NCBI RefSeq assembly: GCF_016786215.1
Contig: NZ_JADOBG010000010.1
Location: 310,001-374,000 of the forward strand
Direction of reading: 5' to 3'
Source: Legionella bononiensis
GTDB taxonomy: Bacteria > Pseudomonadota > Gammaproteobacteria > Legionellales > Legionellaceae
DNA length: 64,000 nt
The notes beneath the pieces are model-generated. The model saw only the letters and a program-made list of their open reading frames with translations, searched no databases and was not told where the DNA came from. Positions 1-8,779 of this stretch are shown piece after piece (the stretch's first letter is position 1; each line of letters opens with the position of its first letter). A program made the position numbers and the translations under genes.

Positions 1-2
1 GA

Positions 3-137
3 TTTTGCCCTATCTTTGAGAATTTGTCTATATATCTTCGAGGATATCGGCAAGATCTCCGCATGTTAGCTTCAATATTTAAAGTAGAGCCAGGAATGAA
101 AATGAATCATCCCATTGATAAGATTTGTATTGATTAG
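3..137 (+). CDS. 3' end of an unidentified protein (partial)
   Basis: Frame 3 stays open from the window edge to a TAG at 135-137 and gives about 44 residues ending in HPIDKICID. The other two forward frames close at 16-18 and 67-69, and the composition looks coding. No family is recognised from so short a tail. It lies 70 bases upstream of the oadA-like gene on the same strand, so it may be the preceding gene of that transcript. The start is outside the window. Confidence 0.4.
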   Translation, partial: FCPIFENLSIYLRGYRQDLRMLASIFKVEPGMKMNHPIDKICID

Positions 138-207
138 CCATTTACGAGGTGCTCTGTAGTTTGGTTTATGTTATTGTTTTTTCATAGACTTATATAGAGA
201 CTGTTTC

Positions 208-1989
208 ATGGTTAAGACTTATATAACTGACGTTACTTTGCGTGATGCACATCAATGTTTGATCGCTACTCGTATGCGGACCGAGGATATGTTACCTGTT
301 TGCAGTAAAATGGATCAGGTTGGCTATTGGGCCATGGAAGTATGGGGCGGCGCAACCTTTGATTCGTGTTTGCGTTTTTTAAAGGAAGATCCTTGGGCTC
401 GTTTGCGATTGTTACGTCAAGCATTGCCAAATACACAATTATCCATGTTATTGAGAGGACAGAATTTACTGGGTTATCGGCATTATGCGGATGATGTGGT
501 TAAGGCATTTATTAAATCTGCGGCAAATAACGGCGTTGATGTATTTCGTATTTTTGATGCTTTAAATGATCCACGTAATCTAAGGGTTGCCATCGATGAG
601 GTTAAGTTACATAACAAACATGCTCAGGGCACCATTTGTTACACAACCAGTCCCGTTCATACTCTCGATAATTTTTTAGATCTCGGTAAGTCACTTGCAG
701 AAATGGGATGCGACAGTATTGCCATAAAGGATATGGCAGGTTTGTTAACTCCATTCGCTACTGTAGAACTCTTTCGCGGATTATCCGAAGAAACTCATTT
801 GCCGATACATCTGCACAGTCATACAACTTCTGGTTTGGCGACCACATGTCATTATGAAGCGGTATTGGCAGGTTGCCAACATATTGATACAGCAATTTCG
901 TCGTTTTCCGGTGGAGCATCTCACCCACCCACAGAAGCATTGGTCGCTGCATTTGCAGGCACTGATTACGACACTGGGCTTGATCTGAGTCTTTTATTGG
1001 AAATTGATGATTATTTTAAAAAGGTTCGTAAAAAATACGCCCAGTTTGAAAGTGAGGCGAGAGATATTGATCCGCGCGTCCAACTTTATCAAGTTCCAGG
1101 TGGCATGATATCCAATTTATACAGTCAGCTTAAAGAACAAAACGCGTTGGATAAAATGGATGCTGTTCATTTAGAAATTCCCAAAGTACGCAAGGATTTA
1201 GGTTATCCGCCTTTGGTTACACCCACTTCACAGGTTGTTGGAACACAGGCTGTCATTAATGTACTTACTGGGGAACGCTATAAAACGATAACAAATGAAG
1301 TGAAATTGTATTGTCAGGGTAAATACGGAATGGCTCCAGGTAAAATCAGCTCCACCTTATGCAAAAAAGCGATTGGGAATACGGATGTAATTGATGTAAG
1401 GCCTGCTGATTTGTTACCTCATGAATTAGCTCAATTACGAAAAGAAATTAATGAATTGGCGCTGTCCGATGAAGACGTGCTGATCTATGCCATGTTCCCG
1501 GAGATAGGACGTCAATTTTTGGAGCAACGCAAAAATGATAAATTGGTTCCGGAACTCTTGTTGCCAGAGTCAGGATCTACGGACAAAAAAGCATTATCAG
1601 AGTTTGATATCGCCTTCCATGGTGAGAGTTACCACGTAAAAGTAGCAGGTTTTGGAACGGCAGAACAGGGGCAACAATCTTGCTTCTTATGGGTTGATGG
1701 AGTTCCAGAAGAAGTCGTGGTGCAACGTGCCGAGTTTGAGGATAAAGCAAATCCATCTGTTAAAACTCGATTAGGCCCTGGCGACATCACAGTAGCCATT
1801 CCCGGGACTATTATAGCGGTGCATGTTCGTGCAGGCGATCAGGTGAAACGTGGACAACCAGTACTGGTTCTTGAAGCAATGAAGATGGAAACCGAAATTC
1901 AAGCCACACGGGATGGGGTGATTTTGGAGGTGTTGTGTCAAAAAGGAGATAAAGTGACACCGAATCAGGTTCTTATAAGAATGAAATAA
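208..1989 (+). CDS. oadA: Oxaloacetate decarboxylase alpha subunit / pyruvate carboxylase subunit B (biotin-dependent)
   Basis: At 593 residues it has the two-domain plan of this family. The N-terminal HMGL-like carboxyltransferase barrel starts with TLRDAHQCLIATRMRTEDM and carries the metal-binding HLHSH around residue 200. The C-terminal biotinyl domain carries EAMKMET, with Lys559 as the biotin attachment site. The family either decarboxylates oxaloacetate to pyruvate, coupled to sodium export through beta/gamma subunits, or forms the transcarboxylase half of a two-subunit pyruvate carboxylase. No beta/gamma subunit or biotin carboxylase lies downstream, so the direction cannot be decided here. 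The ATG at 208 places TYITDVTLRD at the N terminus as expected; its upstream ribosome site is weak. Confidence 0.93.
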   Translation: MVKTYITDVTLRDAHQCLIATRMRTEDMLPVCSKMDQVGYWAMEVWGGATFDSCLRFLKEDPWARLRLLRQALPNTQLSMLLRGQNLLGYRHYADDVVKAFIKSAANNGVDVFRIFDALNDPRNLRVAIDEVKLHNKHAQGTICYTTSPVHTLDNFLDLGKSLAEMGCDSIAIKDMAGLLTPFATVELFRGLSEETHLPIHLHSHTTSGLATTCHYEAVLAGCQHIDTAISSFSGGASHPPTEALVAAFAGTDYDTGLDLSLLLEIDDYFKKVRKKYAQFESEARDIDPRVQLYQVPGGMISNLYSQLKEQNALDKMDAVHLEIPKVRKDLGYPPLVTPTSQVVGTQAVINVLTGERYKTITNEVKLYCQGKYGMAPGKISSTLCKKAIGNTDVIDVRPADLLPHELAQLRKEINELALSDEDVLIYAMFPEIGRQFLEQRKNDKLVPELLLPESGSTDKKALSEFDIAFHGESYHVKVAGFGTAEQGQQSCFLWVDGVPEEVVVQRAEFEDKANPSVKTRLGPGDITVAIPGTIIAVHVRAGDQVKRGQPVLVLEAMKMETEIQATRDGVILEVLCQKGDKVTPNQVLIRMK

Positions 1990-2481
1990 AATAGGGTAAC
2001 TTGATATCAAGAAAGTGGCCTATCTTTGTTAATTCAGCATATTTCATGTAAAATTTATACCGATCTTCTCTGAAGTGTATACAAATAGTTATACATGTAT
2101 TTATTTTGGAGATTTTTGTCACGCTATAAATATTAATTTCAAAAATGATAAAACTATGCTAGCTTTGAAAAGCTTGGAAAAATGTTTTTACATTTTGAAA
2201 AAAACTAACTTGGTTATCTATCTGTTGTAATTAAAATATTGGTCATTATTTCAATAAGTTAATTGAAACAGGTAGGTGTTGAATGAGCCCTATAATTCAT
2301 TCAGTATAAGTCAAGTTTGGATCATCCTTGATTTGGAAGTTTGAAAGTAGTACATGCTACCAAGGTATCGTAGTTAATTGATACTTTGGCGATCTAACTG
2401 AAAAATCATAGGGTTATATAACAACATGGACGCTCCAGGAAGAGTTGTCACATGCGAATTAAGTTTAAGGAGTTAGAATCA
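1990..2481. other. Intergenic region upstream of the metalloprotease gene
   Basis: About 490 AT-rich bases without a credible gene. Just after the oadA stop there is a 12-base palindrome, CTTGATATCAAG. The rest is the probable promoter and leader of the protease gene, including the hairpin listed at 2360-2389. A long leader fits a strongly regulated secreted protease, but no convincing -35/-10 pair could be fixed by eye. Confidence 0.6.
2360..2389 (+). promoter_or_regulatory. Imperfect inverted repeat upstream of proA
   Basis: CCAAGGTATC (2360-2369) and GATACTTTGG (2380-2389) are complementary except for one G-T wobble, separated by the 10-base loop GTAGTTAATT. The centre lies about 107 bases before the chosen ATG. 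There is no U tract, so it looks more like an operator or a leader-RNA hairpin than a terminator. Its function is inferred only from position. Confidence 0.35.
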
Positions 2482-4116
2482 ATGCACCCAAATTATTATC
2501 TGTCACCTCTGGCTGTTGCTTTAGCTTTAGGTATTGCTTCACCAGTAAAAGCAGCGGAGCCTATGCCTCTGCAGAAGTCTTCTATTGCTGAACTAAAGCA
2601 AAAATTTCAATTATCCACACCCGGTGCTTTAAAAGGCGCTGCAGTTGCTACTGATAGTTTACAATTTATAAGACAACACACAGATAACAATAAAGTTACT
2701 CACGTTCGCATGCAACAACAATATGCTGGTTTCCCTGTTTTTGGTGGTTATGCCATTATGCACAGTATGCATACAGCCAAGTTGTTAGCTAATGCTAATG
2801 CTGATGTTCAGATGAATGGAGTAGTTTATCAAGGCCTGCAAGCTGAACTAGGTCAACCAAAGGTTTCTTTTGTTAAAAATGCTACAGTAGCATTACAACA
2901 ATTTAAAAATAAATATGCTAATAAGCGAGTCAGTGAAGAGCAAGTTACACCAATGGTTTATATTGATGACAAGCATAACGCACACTGGGCTTATAAAGTG
3001 AGTGTGTTTGTAAGCCATGACGATAGAATTCCTGAGCGCCCAACAGCAATTCTTGATGCAGAAACGAATAAGCCTTTTGTTCAATGGGATGATGTGAAAA
3101 CTGGGCTCTCTTCTGCAAACGGAATTGGTTTTGGCGGCAATCGTAAAATGGGCGAATATCAGTTTGGTAAAGATTTGCCTTTATTAGAGTTGAGCCGTGA
3201 TAACACCATGGAACTGTGTTTTATGGAAAATACCAATGTCAAAGTAGTTGATATGGGTCATAAATACTATTCCAATAACAAACCGATGCAGTTTTCTTGT
3301 AAAACGGATCCAACGAACCAATCCAATACCTATTTTACTGGATATTCAGCAGATGGGTACGATAGAGATAATGGCGCTGCATCACCAACAAATGATGCTT
3401 TATATGCCGGATATGTAATCAAGCATATGTATCATGATTGGTATGGCCTTGAAGCATTAACCAAGTCTGATGGAACTCCAATGCAATTGGTTATGCGGGT
3501 TCATTATGGTTTTGGTTATGAAAACGCATACTGGGATGGAAAACAAATGACGTTTGGTGATGGTGATACCATGATGTATCCATTAGTTTCACTAGGCGTA
3601 GGCGCGCATGAAATCAGCCATGGTTTCACTGAACAACATTCTGGACTGGAATATTTCGGTCAATCAGGTGGTATGAATGAAGCATTTTCTGATATGGCGG
3701 CTCAAGCAGCAGAATATTATTCTGTAGGTAAGAGCAGCTGGCAGATTGGCCCTGAAATTATGAAAGAAGACAGTGGTTATGATGCATTACGTTATATGGA
3801 CAAACCAAGTCGTGATGGTATGTCTATTGATGTTGCTGATGATTATTATGGTGGTTTAGATGTACATTACTCCAGTGGTGTGTTTAATCATCTGTTCTAT
3901 ATACTCGCTAATCAACCTGAGTGGAATATTCGTAAAGCCTTTGATGTAATGGTGAAAGCGAATCAGGATTATTGGACCCCTTATTCAACATTTGATGAAG
4001 GTGGTTGCGGTATGTTAAGTGCAGCCAAAGATCTTGGCTACAATTTAGATGATGTTAAAAAGTCATTGAGTGAAGTTACAATTAACTATCAATCTTGTTT
4101 TACTGAAGTTAATTAA
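2482..4116 (+). CDS. proA: Secreted zinc metalloprotease ProA/Msp (M4, thermolysin family)
   Basis: This is a 544-residue pre-pro-enzyme. A signal peptide ending near SPVKA is followed by an FTP/PepSY-type propeptide and an M4 catalytic domain. Zinc ligands are in HEISH (residues 376-380) with Glu400 in GGMNEAF, and His462 in DVHYSSG is the expected catalytic His. In L. pneumophila the orthologue is the major type II-secreted protease, a tissue-destructive and haemolytic factor. An ATG at 2452 is in frame, but the ATG at 2482 has AAGGAG (2467-2472) nine bases upstream and gives the family's known N terminus. The stop codon directly abuts that of the convergent hydrolase gene. By memory the sequence differs at many positions from L. 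pneumophila ProA. Confidence 0.96.
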   Translation: MHPNYYLSPLAVALALGIASPVKAAEPMPLQKSSIAELKQKFQLSTPGALKGAAVATDSLQFIRQHTDNNKVTHVRMQQQYAGFPVFGGYAIMHSMHTAKLLANANADVQMNGVVYQGLQAELGQPKVSFVKNATVALQQFKNKYANKRVSEEQVTPMVYIDDKHNAHWAYKVSVFVSHDDRIPERPTAILDAETNKPFVQWDDVKTGLSSANGIGFGGNRKMGEYQFGKDLPLLELSRDNTMELCFMENTNVKVVDMGHKYYSNNKPMQFSCKTDPTNQSNTYFTGYSADGYDRDNGAASPTNDALYAGYVIKHMYHDWYGLEALTKSDGTPMQLVMRVHYGFGYENAYWDGKQMTFGDGDTMMYPLVSLGVGAHEISHGFTEQHSGLEYFGQSGGMNEAFSDMAAQAAEYYSVGKSSWQIGPEIMKEDSGYDALRYMDKPSRDGMSIDVADDYYGGLDVHYSSGVFNHLFYILANQPEWNIRKAFDVMVKANQDYWTPYSTFDEGGCGMLSAAKDLGYNLDDVKKSLSEVTINYQSCFTEVN

Positions 4117-4962
4117 TTACTGCATTCTATAAAAATTAGCCAGAAGCGTTCCAACTGCTTCTGGCTTCTCCATATGAATATGATGTCCGCCATCCAGATG
4201 CTCAATTTTTAAATGTTTAATTACCTTAATTCGTTCCTGCATCTGTTCCGAATCAAATGAAAATCCTTTACTAGCCCAGATTAAGCAGGTGTTTACCTTA
4301 ATGTTTTTGAGGCAGGAAAGAATTTGCTCTTCAGTCATTCGCAAAGGAGACGGATCCAATAATCTTCTGTCATGCCGCCAATAATAAACACCATCATCTT
4401 CTTTTACGCCACGCTCACATAGAGACTTGGCTATATCTAAAGACACGTAGCCTTTTAGGGCGCGAGCTAGCGCTGCACTATCAAATTTAGGATATCCTTT
4501 TACTTTTTTTGTAGGTTTTTGAGTAAGAGACTCCAGATATTTAGATAATTGTTTGCATGCTGAGTCTTCTGGGGAAGAGAAAGGACCTAATCCTTCGATC
4601 AAGCTTAAAGATAAAAAACGATCAGGAGCTACGCCTGCTACGAGACTTCCGAGGCATGCCCCCATTGAGTGACCTAACAAATGAACTTTTTGGAGTTTTA
4701 AGGCGTCTATGATCTGGACTATAGTGAAAATTCCATCAATAAAATGATAATTGCTACTTAAAGGAAGGTGTGAAGAATGTCCATGACCCGGGAGATCTAC
4801 TGCAATAAAATAATAATCATTACAAAGGTAATGTGCCAGATTATCAAAGCTATTGGCGTTATCCAACCAACCATGAAGAGCGATTACAGGTGGATTTTCA
4901 GGTTTTCCCCATGCTTTACAGGCTATAGTTAATCCTGGGATACTCAGTTCAAGTGTTTTCAT
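4117..4962 (-). CDS. Alpha/beta-hydrolase fold protein
   Basis: The 281-residue protein has the alpha/beta-hydrolase landmarks: an oxyanion-loop HGWLDN (residues 30-35), the nucleophile elbow GHSMGA with Ser99, and a C-terminal GGHHIHMEKPE supplying the catalytic His at 260/261. It resembles lipase/esterase- and MhpC-like cytosolic hydrolases; the substrate cannot be told from sequence. No signal peptide is visible. It is transcribed towards proA with no bases between the two stop codons, so their 3' ends must overlap in the transcripts. Confidence 0.85.
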   Translation of the reverse strand: MKTLELSIPGLTIACKAWGKPENPPVIALHGWLDNANSFDNLAHYLCNDYYFIAVDLPGHGHSSHLPLSSNYHFIDGIFTIVQIIDALKLQKVHLLGHSMGACLGSLVAGVAPDRFLSLSLIEGLGPFSSPEDSACKQLSKYLESLTQKPTKKVKGYPKFDSAALARALKGYVSLDIAKSLCERGVKEDDGVYYWRHDRRLLDPSPLRMTEEQILSCLKNIKVNTCLIWASKGFSFDSEQMQERIKVIKHLKIEHLDGGHHIHMEKPEAVGTLLANFYRMQ

Positions 4963-5150
4963 GTGTCATCTTAATTTTTTATCCTATTCATAGCATATTA
5001 CCTCATGGGTAGTGATGTAAATCCAGTGATTTCTTTATAGTATTTTTTACTAATACTTCATTATGGGAGCTATAATTATATGAACTTGTTATTTTTATTG
5101 TCAGGTTGATGGTATGCTTGGATTATAAACCTGGAAAGGGTATAACTAAA

Positions 5151-5906
5151 ATGCAACAAGGTGAAACCAACATTTCGCTGATAACTTACAATATTCATAA
5201 GGGTTTTGGAGTAGGTGCTGTCCGTTTTTTGCTTCCAGAAATGCGGGAAGCGATTACCGGTTTAAATCCAGACTTTGTTTTTTTGCAAGAGGTTCAGGGA
5301 AAACACAGAAAACGCGAGAAACGAATTAATTCCTGGCCTGATACTCCACAATTTGAATACATCGCTGAAAATATATGGCCACACTATATTTATGCCAAAA
5401 ATGCAGTATATCAATCAGGTCATCATGGAAACGCTATTTTAAGTAAATATCCATTTGAGCGTTTTGAGAGTATTAATCTTTCAACCATCAATAGAGCCTC
5501 TCGAGGGATACTGCATACTCAATTGAACATCGGAAATGCGACAATACATTTGTTGTGTATCCATTTAGGGCTATTTAAAGCGGAGCGTGCTGAGCAATGT
5601 AAAGCCTTGATGCAACGTATTAAAGATATGGTTCCGCACGATGAACCACTTTTGATGGCTGGCGACTTTAATGATTGGCGCACGATTATTTCGAAAACAC
5701 TGGCTGAAGATTTAGGCATAGAAGAGGCATTTGTTACAGTTGAAGGACAACATGCGCGTTCATTTCCGGCAATTAAACCTGCTTTATGTGTTGATCGTGT
5801 CTATTTTAGAGGCATGAGAGTAAAAGAGGTTGCCTGTCTGCAAGGTAAACCATGGCGGATGTTGTCCGACCATCTGCCTCTTTATGCGCGTTTTGAATTG
5901 CTTTAG
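5151..5906 (+). CDS. Endonuclease/exonuclease/phosphatase (EEP) family protein
   Basis: About 251 residues with the EEP fold signatures in order: TYNIHKG near the N terminus, the metal-binding FLQEVQG, AGDFNDW in the second half, and the terminal catalytic SDHLPL. Family members hydrolyse phosphodiester or phosphomonoester bonds (DNA repair nucleases, sphingomyelinases, inositol phosphatases). The short, leaderless form here is most like cytosolic EEP proteins of unknown substrate. In-frame TTG (5106) and ATG (5109) codons lie upstream; ATG 5151 was chosen because GGAAAGGG lies about ten bases before it and the fold begins directly after. Confidence 0.85.
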   Translation: MQQGETNISLITYNIHKGFGVGAVRFLLPEMREAITGLNPDFVFLQEVQGKHRKREKRINSWPDTPQFEYIAENIWPHYIYAKNAVYQSGHHGNAILSKYPFERFESINLSTINRASRGILHTQLNIGNATIHLLCIHLGLFKAERAEQCKALMQRIKDMVPHDEPLLMAGDFNDWRTIISKTLAEDLGIEEAFVTVEGQHARSFPAIKPALCVDRVYFRGMRVKEVACLQGKPWRMLSDHLPLYARFELL

Positions 5907-6250
5907 AAATCGGAATAACGCTTTTGTTTGATTCAAAAAGTAGGTCGGGCGCTTCACCCATAGCCGTCGGGCTAAGGAACAATTTTATCCCCTCTCCTCC
6001 GCGCGTAGCGTGGGGGAGAGGGTAGGGTGAGGGGGAAAAAAATTTATCACGTCAGTGATTCCATGTTATTGTGAAAACAAAATTACTTTTATAAAAAATT
6101 ATAAACGGATCGCTGCGCTGCTTTATTTCTAGCCCCCTCACCCTAACCCTCTCCCCCACGCTACGCGCGGTGGAGAGGGGATCCTGTTTCCTTAGCCTGA
6201 TGGCTATGGGCGCTTCGCCCAAAAAACACTGAATTAGGATTTACTTGAAT
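5907..6250. other. Intergenic region occupied by a long inverted repeat
   Basis: The gap between two convergent genes (EEP protein and aldolase) contains no gene and is almost filled by the inverted repeat at 5947-6220. The repeat could fold in both transcripts and serve as a two-way 3' end. Confidence 0.7.
5947..6220. repeat. Long imperfect inverted repeat (two arms of about 88 bases)
   Basis: The left arm (5947-6035) and right arm (6133-6220) are reverse complements with a few mismatches and small indels. Both contain CGCGCGTAGCGTGGGGGAGA-type sequence and end in GGGCGCTTC-ACCC or CGCCC. The 97-base spacer is AT-rich and encodes nothing obvious. The arms are GC-rich compared with the surrounding AT-rich DNA, which suggests a mobile, MITE-like repeat. 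No flanking target duplication was identified. Confidence 0.8.
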
Positions 6251-7261
6251 TTACTCCATATTGCTCTGATACTCACCAAGGCAAGCCATACTGTTCAAGC
6301 GAGCTCTTTTAAGTAATGCTTCCTGTGCACTGGCAGTATTTTCGTTTTTCCCTGCCCAAACTTTCAGGCAATCTTCCTGTAATGCTCTACCGAAAGAGAA
6401 GCTTAACAACCAGGGTTGATGACCAATAGTATTCATTGCATTTAAGTTAGCTGTTGCCTGCTGTGGCGTTTGACCACCGGATAAGAAATTAATGGTTGGT
6501 ACAGAGGCAGGCACATTATTGCGGAATACATTAATCGTAAAATCAGCTACTTCATCGGGTTCACTGAATGGCTTTATTTCTTTCCCACAAGTAACCATAC
6601 TCGGTTTTAAAATAATAAGTTCCAGTTCAACCTGATGGATGAATAATGCATGGAATAGTTCATGTAACACCATCTCGCATACTTCTGCACATTGTTCGAT
6701 GCTGTGATTTCCATCCATTAATACTTCGGGTTCAACTATTGGAACAATACCTACAGATTGACAAGCAGCTGCATAACGAGCCAGATTTTCAGCACCCGAT
6801 TTTATAGCGGTTAAACTGGGTGTAAATTCGGAAATGGTATAAACATTTCGCCACTTGGCAAATTTGGCTCCCAAGGCTTTGAATTCGAGTAATCGCTCAG
6901 TTAAACCATCCAGTCCTTGTGTCACTTTCTCATGTTCAGTGTTCGGTAAATCGACCAGTCCTTTATCCACTTTAATACCAGGAATAATTCCTTTTTGAGC
7001 AAATATCTCTGCTATCGGGGTACCTTCATCGTCTTTTTGATGAAAGGTTTCTTCGAACAAGATCACTCCATTGATGTATTGCTCCAAATCAGGAGTATTA
7101 GCCAATAATAAGCGATAATCTCTACGGTTTTGCTCTGTATTCTCTGTATTAATAGATGCAAATCGTTTCCCGATGGTGCTGTTACTCTCATCAGCGGCTA
7201 ATATACCTTTACCATCCTGTAGCATTTGCTCCATCGTATTGGATAGTTCTTCATAATTCAT
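6251..7261 (-). CDS. fbaB: Class I fructose-bisphosphate aldolase
   Basis: This 336-residue enzyme cleaves fructose-1,6-bisphosphate to dihydroxyacetone phosphate and glyceraldehyde-3-phosphate, reversibly, in glycolysis and gluconeogenesis. It is the animal-type class I form, with no metal motif. The N terminus has GKGILAADESN, Lys136 lies in AKWRN, PIVEPEVL is near 174-181, and the Schiff-base Lys219 lies in ILKPSMV. In Legionella, which lives mostly on amino acids, the gluconeogenic direction is likely. GAGGAG-type bases sit just upstream of the ATG at 7261. The symbol is by analogy; bacterial names for this class vary. Confidence 0.93.
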   Translation of the reverse strand: MNYEELSNTMEQMLQDGKGILAADESNSTIGKRFASINTENTEQNRRDYRLLLANTPDLEQYINGVILFEETFHQKDDEGTPIAEIFAQKGIIPGIKVDKGLVDLPNTEHEKVTQGLDGLTERLLEFKALGAKFAKWRNVYTISEFTPSLTAIKSGAENLARYAAACQSVGIVPIVEPEVLMDGNHSIEQCAEVCEMVLHELFHALFIHQVELELIILKPSMVTCGKEIKPFSEPDEVADFTINVFRNNVPASVPTINFLSGGQTPQQATANLNAMNTIGHQPWLLSFSFGRALQEDCLKVWAGKNENTASAQEALLKRARLNSMACLGEYQSNME

Positions 7262-7333
7262 AATGTATTATTCTCCTCAATTACGGAATGTTGCCATTTT
7301 GTCTGATTGGCAACGGTAGTAAGACATAGCAGT

Positions 7334-8068
7334 TTAACGTGAGATGTATTTCTCACGGATAATTTGCTGCATTGCAAAACCATGATCTTTTAAATAATTA
7401 AAAGAATCATCGATCATACCTGGATTTCCACATAAATAAACAACATCATGGGCTGGATTTAAATTAAGTTCGGGAAATGCATGTTGTACATAACCTTTAA
7501 ATTCATTTTCTTGTAAATCATGTTGCTCTACGCGACTTAAATAAGGTCTAAAAGTAGCTTGAGGGTAGGCTTTGGCAAAATCCCGAAATTCATCGGCATA
7601 GAGGATTTCATCTCGTCGTTGGACCCCTTGAAGGATAACGACTTGCAGATTTGGGTTCATCTCCAATCGTTGACTTAACTCTTTAAGCATGGCTCTGTAT
7701 GGAGTAGTCCCGGTACTGGTTGCTACTAAAATATACCGCCCAGGAATTTCGTCTTTAAATATAAGTCGTCCAAAAGGACCATTAATATTGATGGTTTCTC
7801 CCTTGTTCAAATTGAATAATAACTCTGTACCAGGGCCACCTTCAAAATATCCGGCCGCAAATTCGATACGATTATCTAGGCCTGGGGCGTTTGCAATACT
7901 GTAACTACGCTTTAACGTTTTACCATCGCGTTCAAAATGAATCGTAATAAATTGTCCCGGTAAATAGGTGAAGGGAGGGGTTAATTCACATTTAAAAATA
8001 AAATGTTTTACTTTAGGAGAAATCATAAATGATTCTTCCAGGGTAATAGGAAATGTATTTACTTGCAT
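7334..8068 (-). CDS. FNR-type ferredoxin/flavodoxin-NAD(P)H reductase
   Basis: The protein of about 244 residues has an FAD-binding barrel with RSYSIANAPG and an NAD(P)-binding half with VATSTGTTPYRAML. Late motifs are VYLCGNPGMIDD and a C-terminal EKYISR. Members pass electrons between NAD(P)H and ferredoxin, flavodoxin or flavin. In-frame TTG (8080) and ATG (8077) codons lie upstream, and none has a good ribosome site; ATG 8068 was chosen because its MQVNTFP begins the barrel compactly. It is divergent from the DotV-like gene with only 83 bases between them. Confidence 0.87.
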   Translation of the reverse strand: MQVNTFPITLEESFMISPKVKHFIFKCELTPPFTYLPGQFITIHFERDGKTLKRSYSIANAPGLDNRIEFAAGYFEGGPGTELLFNLNKGETININGPFGRLIFKDEIPGRYILVATSTGTTPYRAMLKELSQRLEMNPNLQVVILQGVQRRDEILYADEFRDFAKAYPQATFRPYLSRVEQHDLQENEFKGYVQHAFPELNLNPAHDVVYLCGNPGMIDDSFNYLKDHGFAMQQIIREKYISR

Positions 8069-8083
8069 GACGTGCATCAACTT

Positions 8084-8104
8084 TTAATATAAAGTGCTTA
8101 ATAT
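8084..8104. promoter_or_regulatory. Direct repeat TTAATAT, possible PmrA-like site
   Basis: TTAATAT occurs at 8084-8090 and 8098-8104 on the plus strand, 48-68 bases before the DotV-like start. The second copy reads CTTAATATA, close to the half-site of the L. pneumophila PmrA box (consensus remembered as cTTAATatT). The 14-base spacing differs from the one-helical-turn spacing expected for tandem response-regulator sites, so this is a weak prediction. Confidence 0.25.
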
Positions 8105-8151
8105 AGGGGAAAAATTATGCATTGCAAGAGCTAAGAACATATAATTAACAT

Positions 8152-8694
8152 ATGAGCACATTAGATTTAGTTACCATATTAGGCAATTTAAGCCAATCTC
8201 TCTATCCCGTGCAGCGATTAATCACAGGGGGGTCTTATCTATTGGGCATTTTATTCATCATGAAGGCGATTGGAAAATTAAAAAAAATTGGCGACCACAG
8301 AGCTCAATCTTCATCGCAGGAAAAAATGTATACCCCCATGATGTACCTGGCTTTTGGAGCTGCTTTAATCTACATACCTACGGTCATGCAAACTATGGCT
8401 AATACTGCTTTTGGAGTGGGTAATGTATTAACTTATAGCCCACCTCCCACTCCCAACATCTATAGTTCAATGGGTTTGATCATTCGTACCGCAGGGGTGT
8501 TATGGTTTGTTAGAGGATGTGTACTGGTAGCTCATGCAAGCGAGCCAGGAACTCAGGAGGGACCTAAAGGACTGGTTTTTATTATTGCAGGAATTTTTGC
8601 GATGAATTTTGATAATACGATTGCCATGATAAATTATATTTTGGGGAAATTCCTTACCTGGACTTTAGCAGTGAAAGCCAGTCAGGGATTTTAG
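8152..8694 (+). CDS. dotV: IcmC/DotE-family inner-membrane protein, probable DotV of the Dot/Icm type IVB secretion system
   Basis: The 180-residue protein has about four hydrophobic segments (near 20-40, 60-85, 105-125 and 135-165) and the IcmC/DotE-like phrases LITGGSYLLGILFIMKAI and FIIAGIFAMNFDNT. Small membrane proteins of this group are components of the Dot/Icm effector-secretion machine. In L. pneumophila a paralogue of IcmC/DotE named DotV is encoded outside the two main dot/icm islands, which matches this isolated setting. The exact assignment to DotV rather than another paralogue comes from recollection of gene context. Confidence 0.75.
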   Translation: MSTLDLVTILGNLSQSLYPVQRLITGGSYLLGILFIMKAIGKLKKIGDHRAQSSSQEKMYTPMMYLAFGAALIYIPTVMQTMANTAFGVGNVLTYSPPPTPNIYSSMGLIIRTAGVLWFVRGCVLVAHASEPGTQEGPKGLVFIIAGIFAMNFDNTIAMINYILGKFLTWTLAVKASQGF

Positions 8695-8779
8695 CAAAGT
8701 CACCTTTGTAAATCACCTGTGAATAATACAACACGATACATCCCATCTTCACTAAAGGCTTAATACAGCATTTTGATGA

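Noticed and set aside
758..952. Minus-strand open frame inside oadA
   Set aside because: Shadow of the carboxyltransferase domain; the forward protein is fully supported.
2452..2481. Earlier ATG for proA adding ten residues
   Set aside because: The ATG at 2482 has AAGGAG at good spacing and matches the known N terminus.
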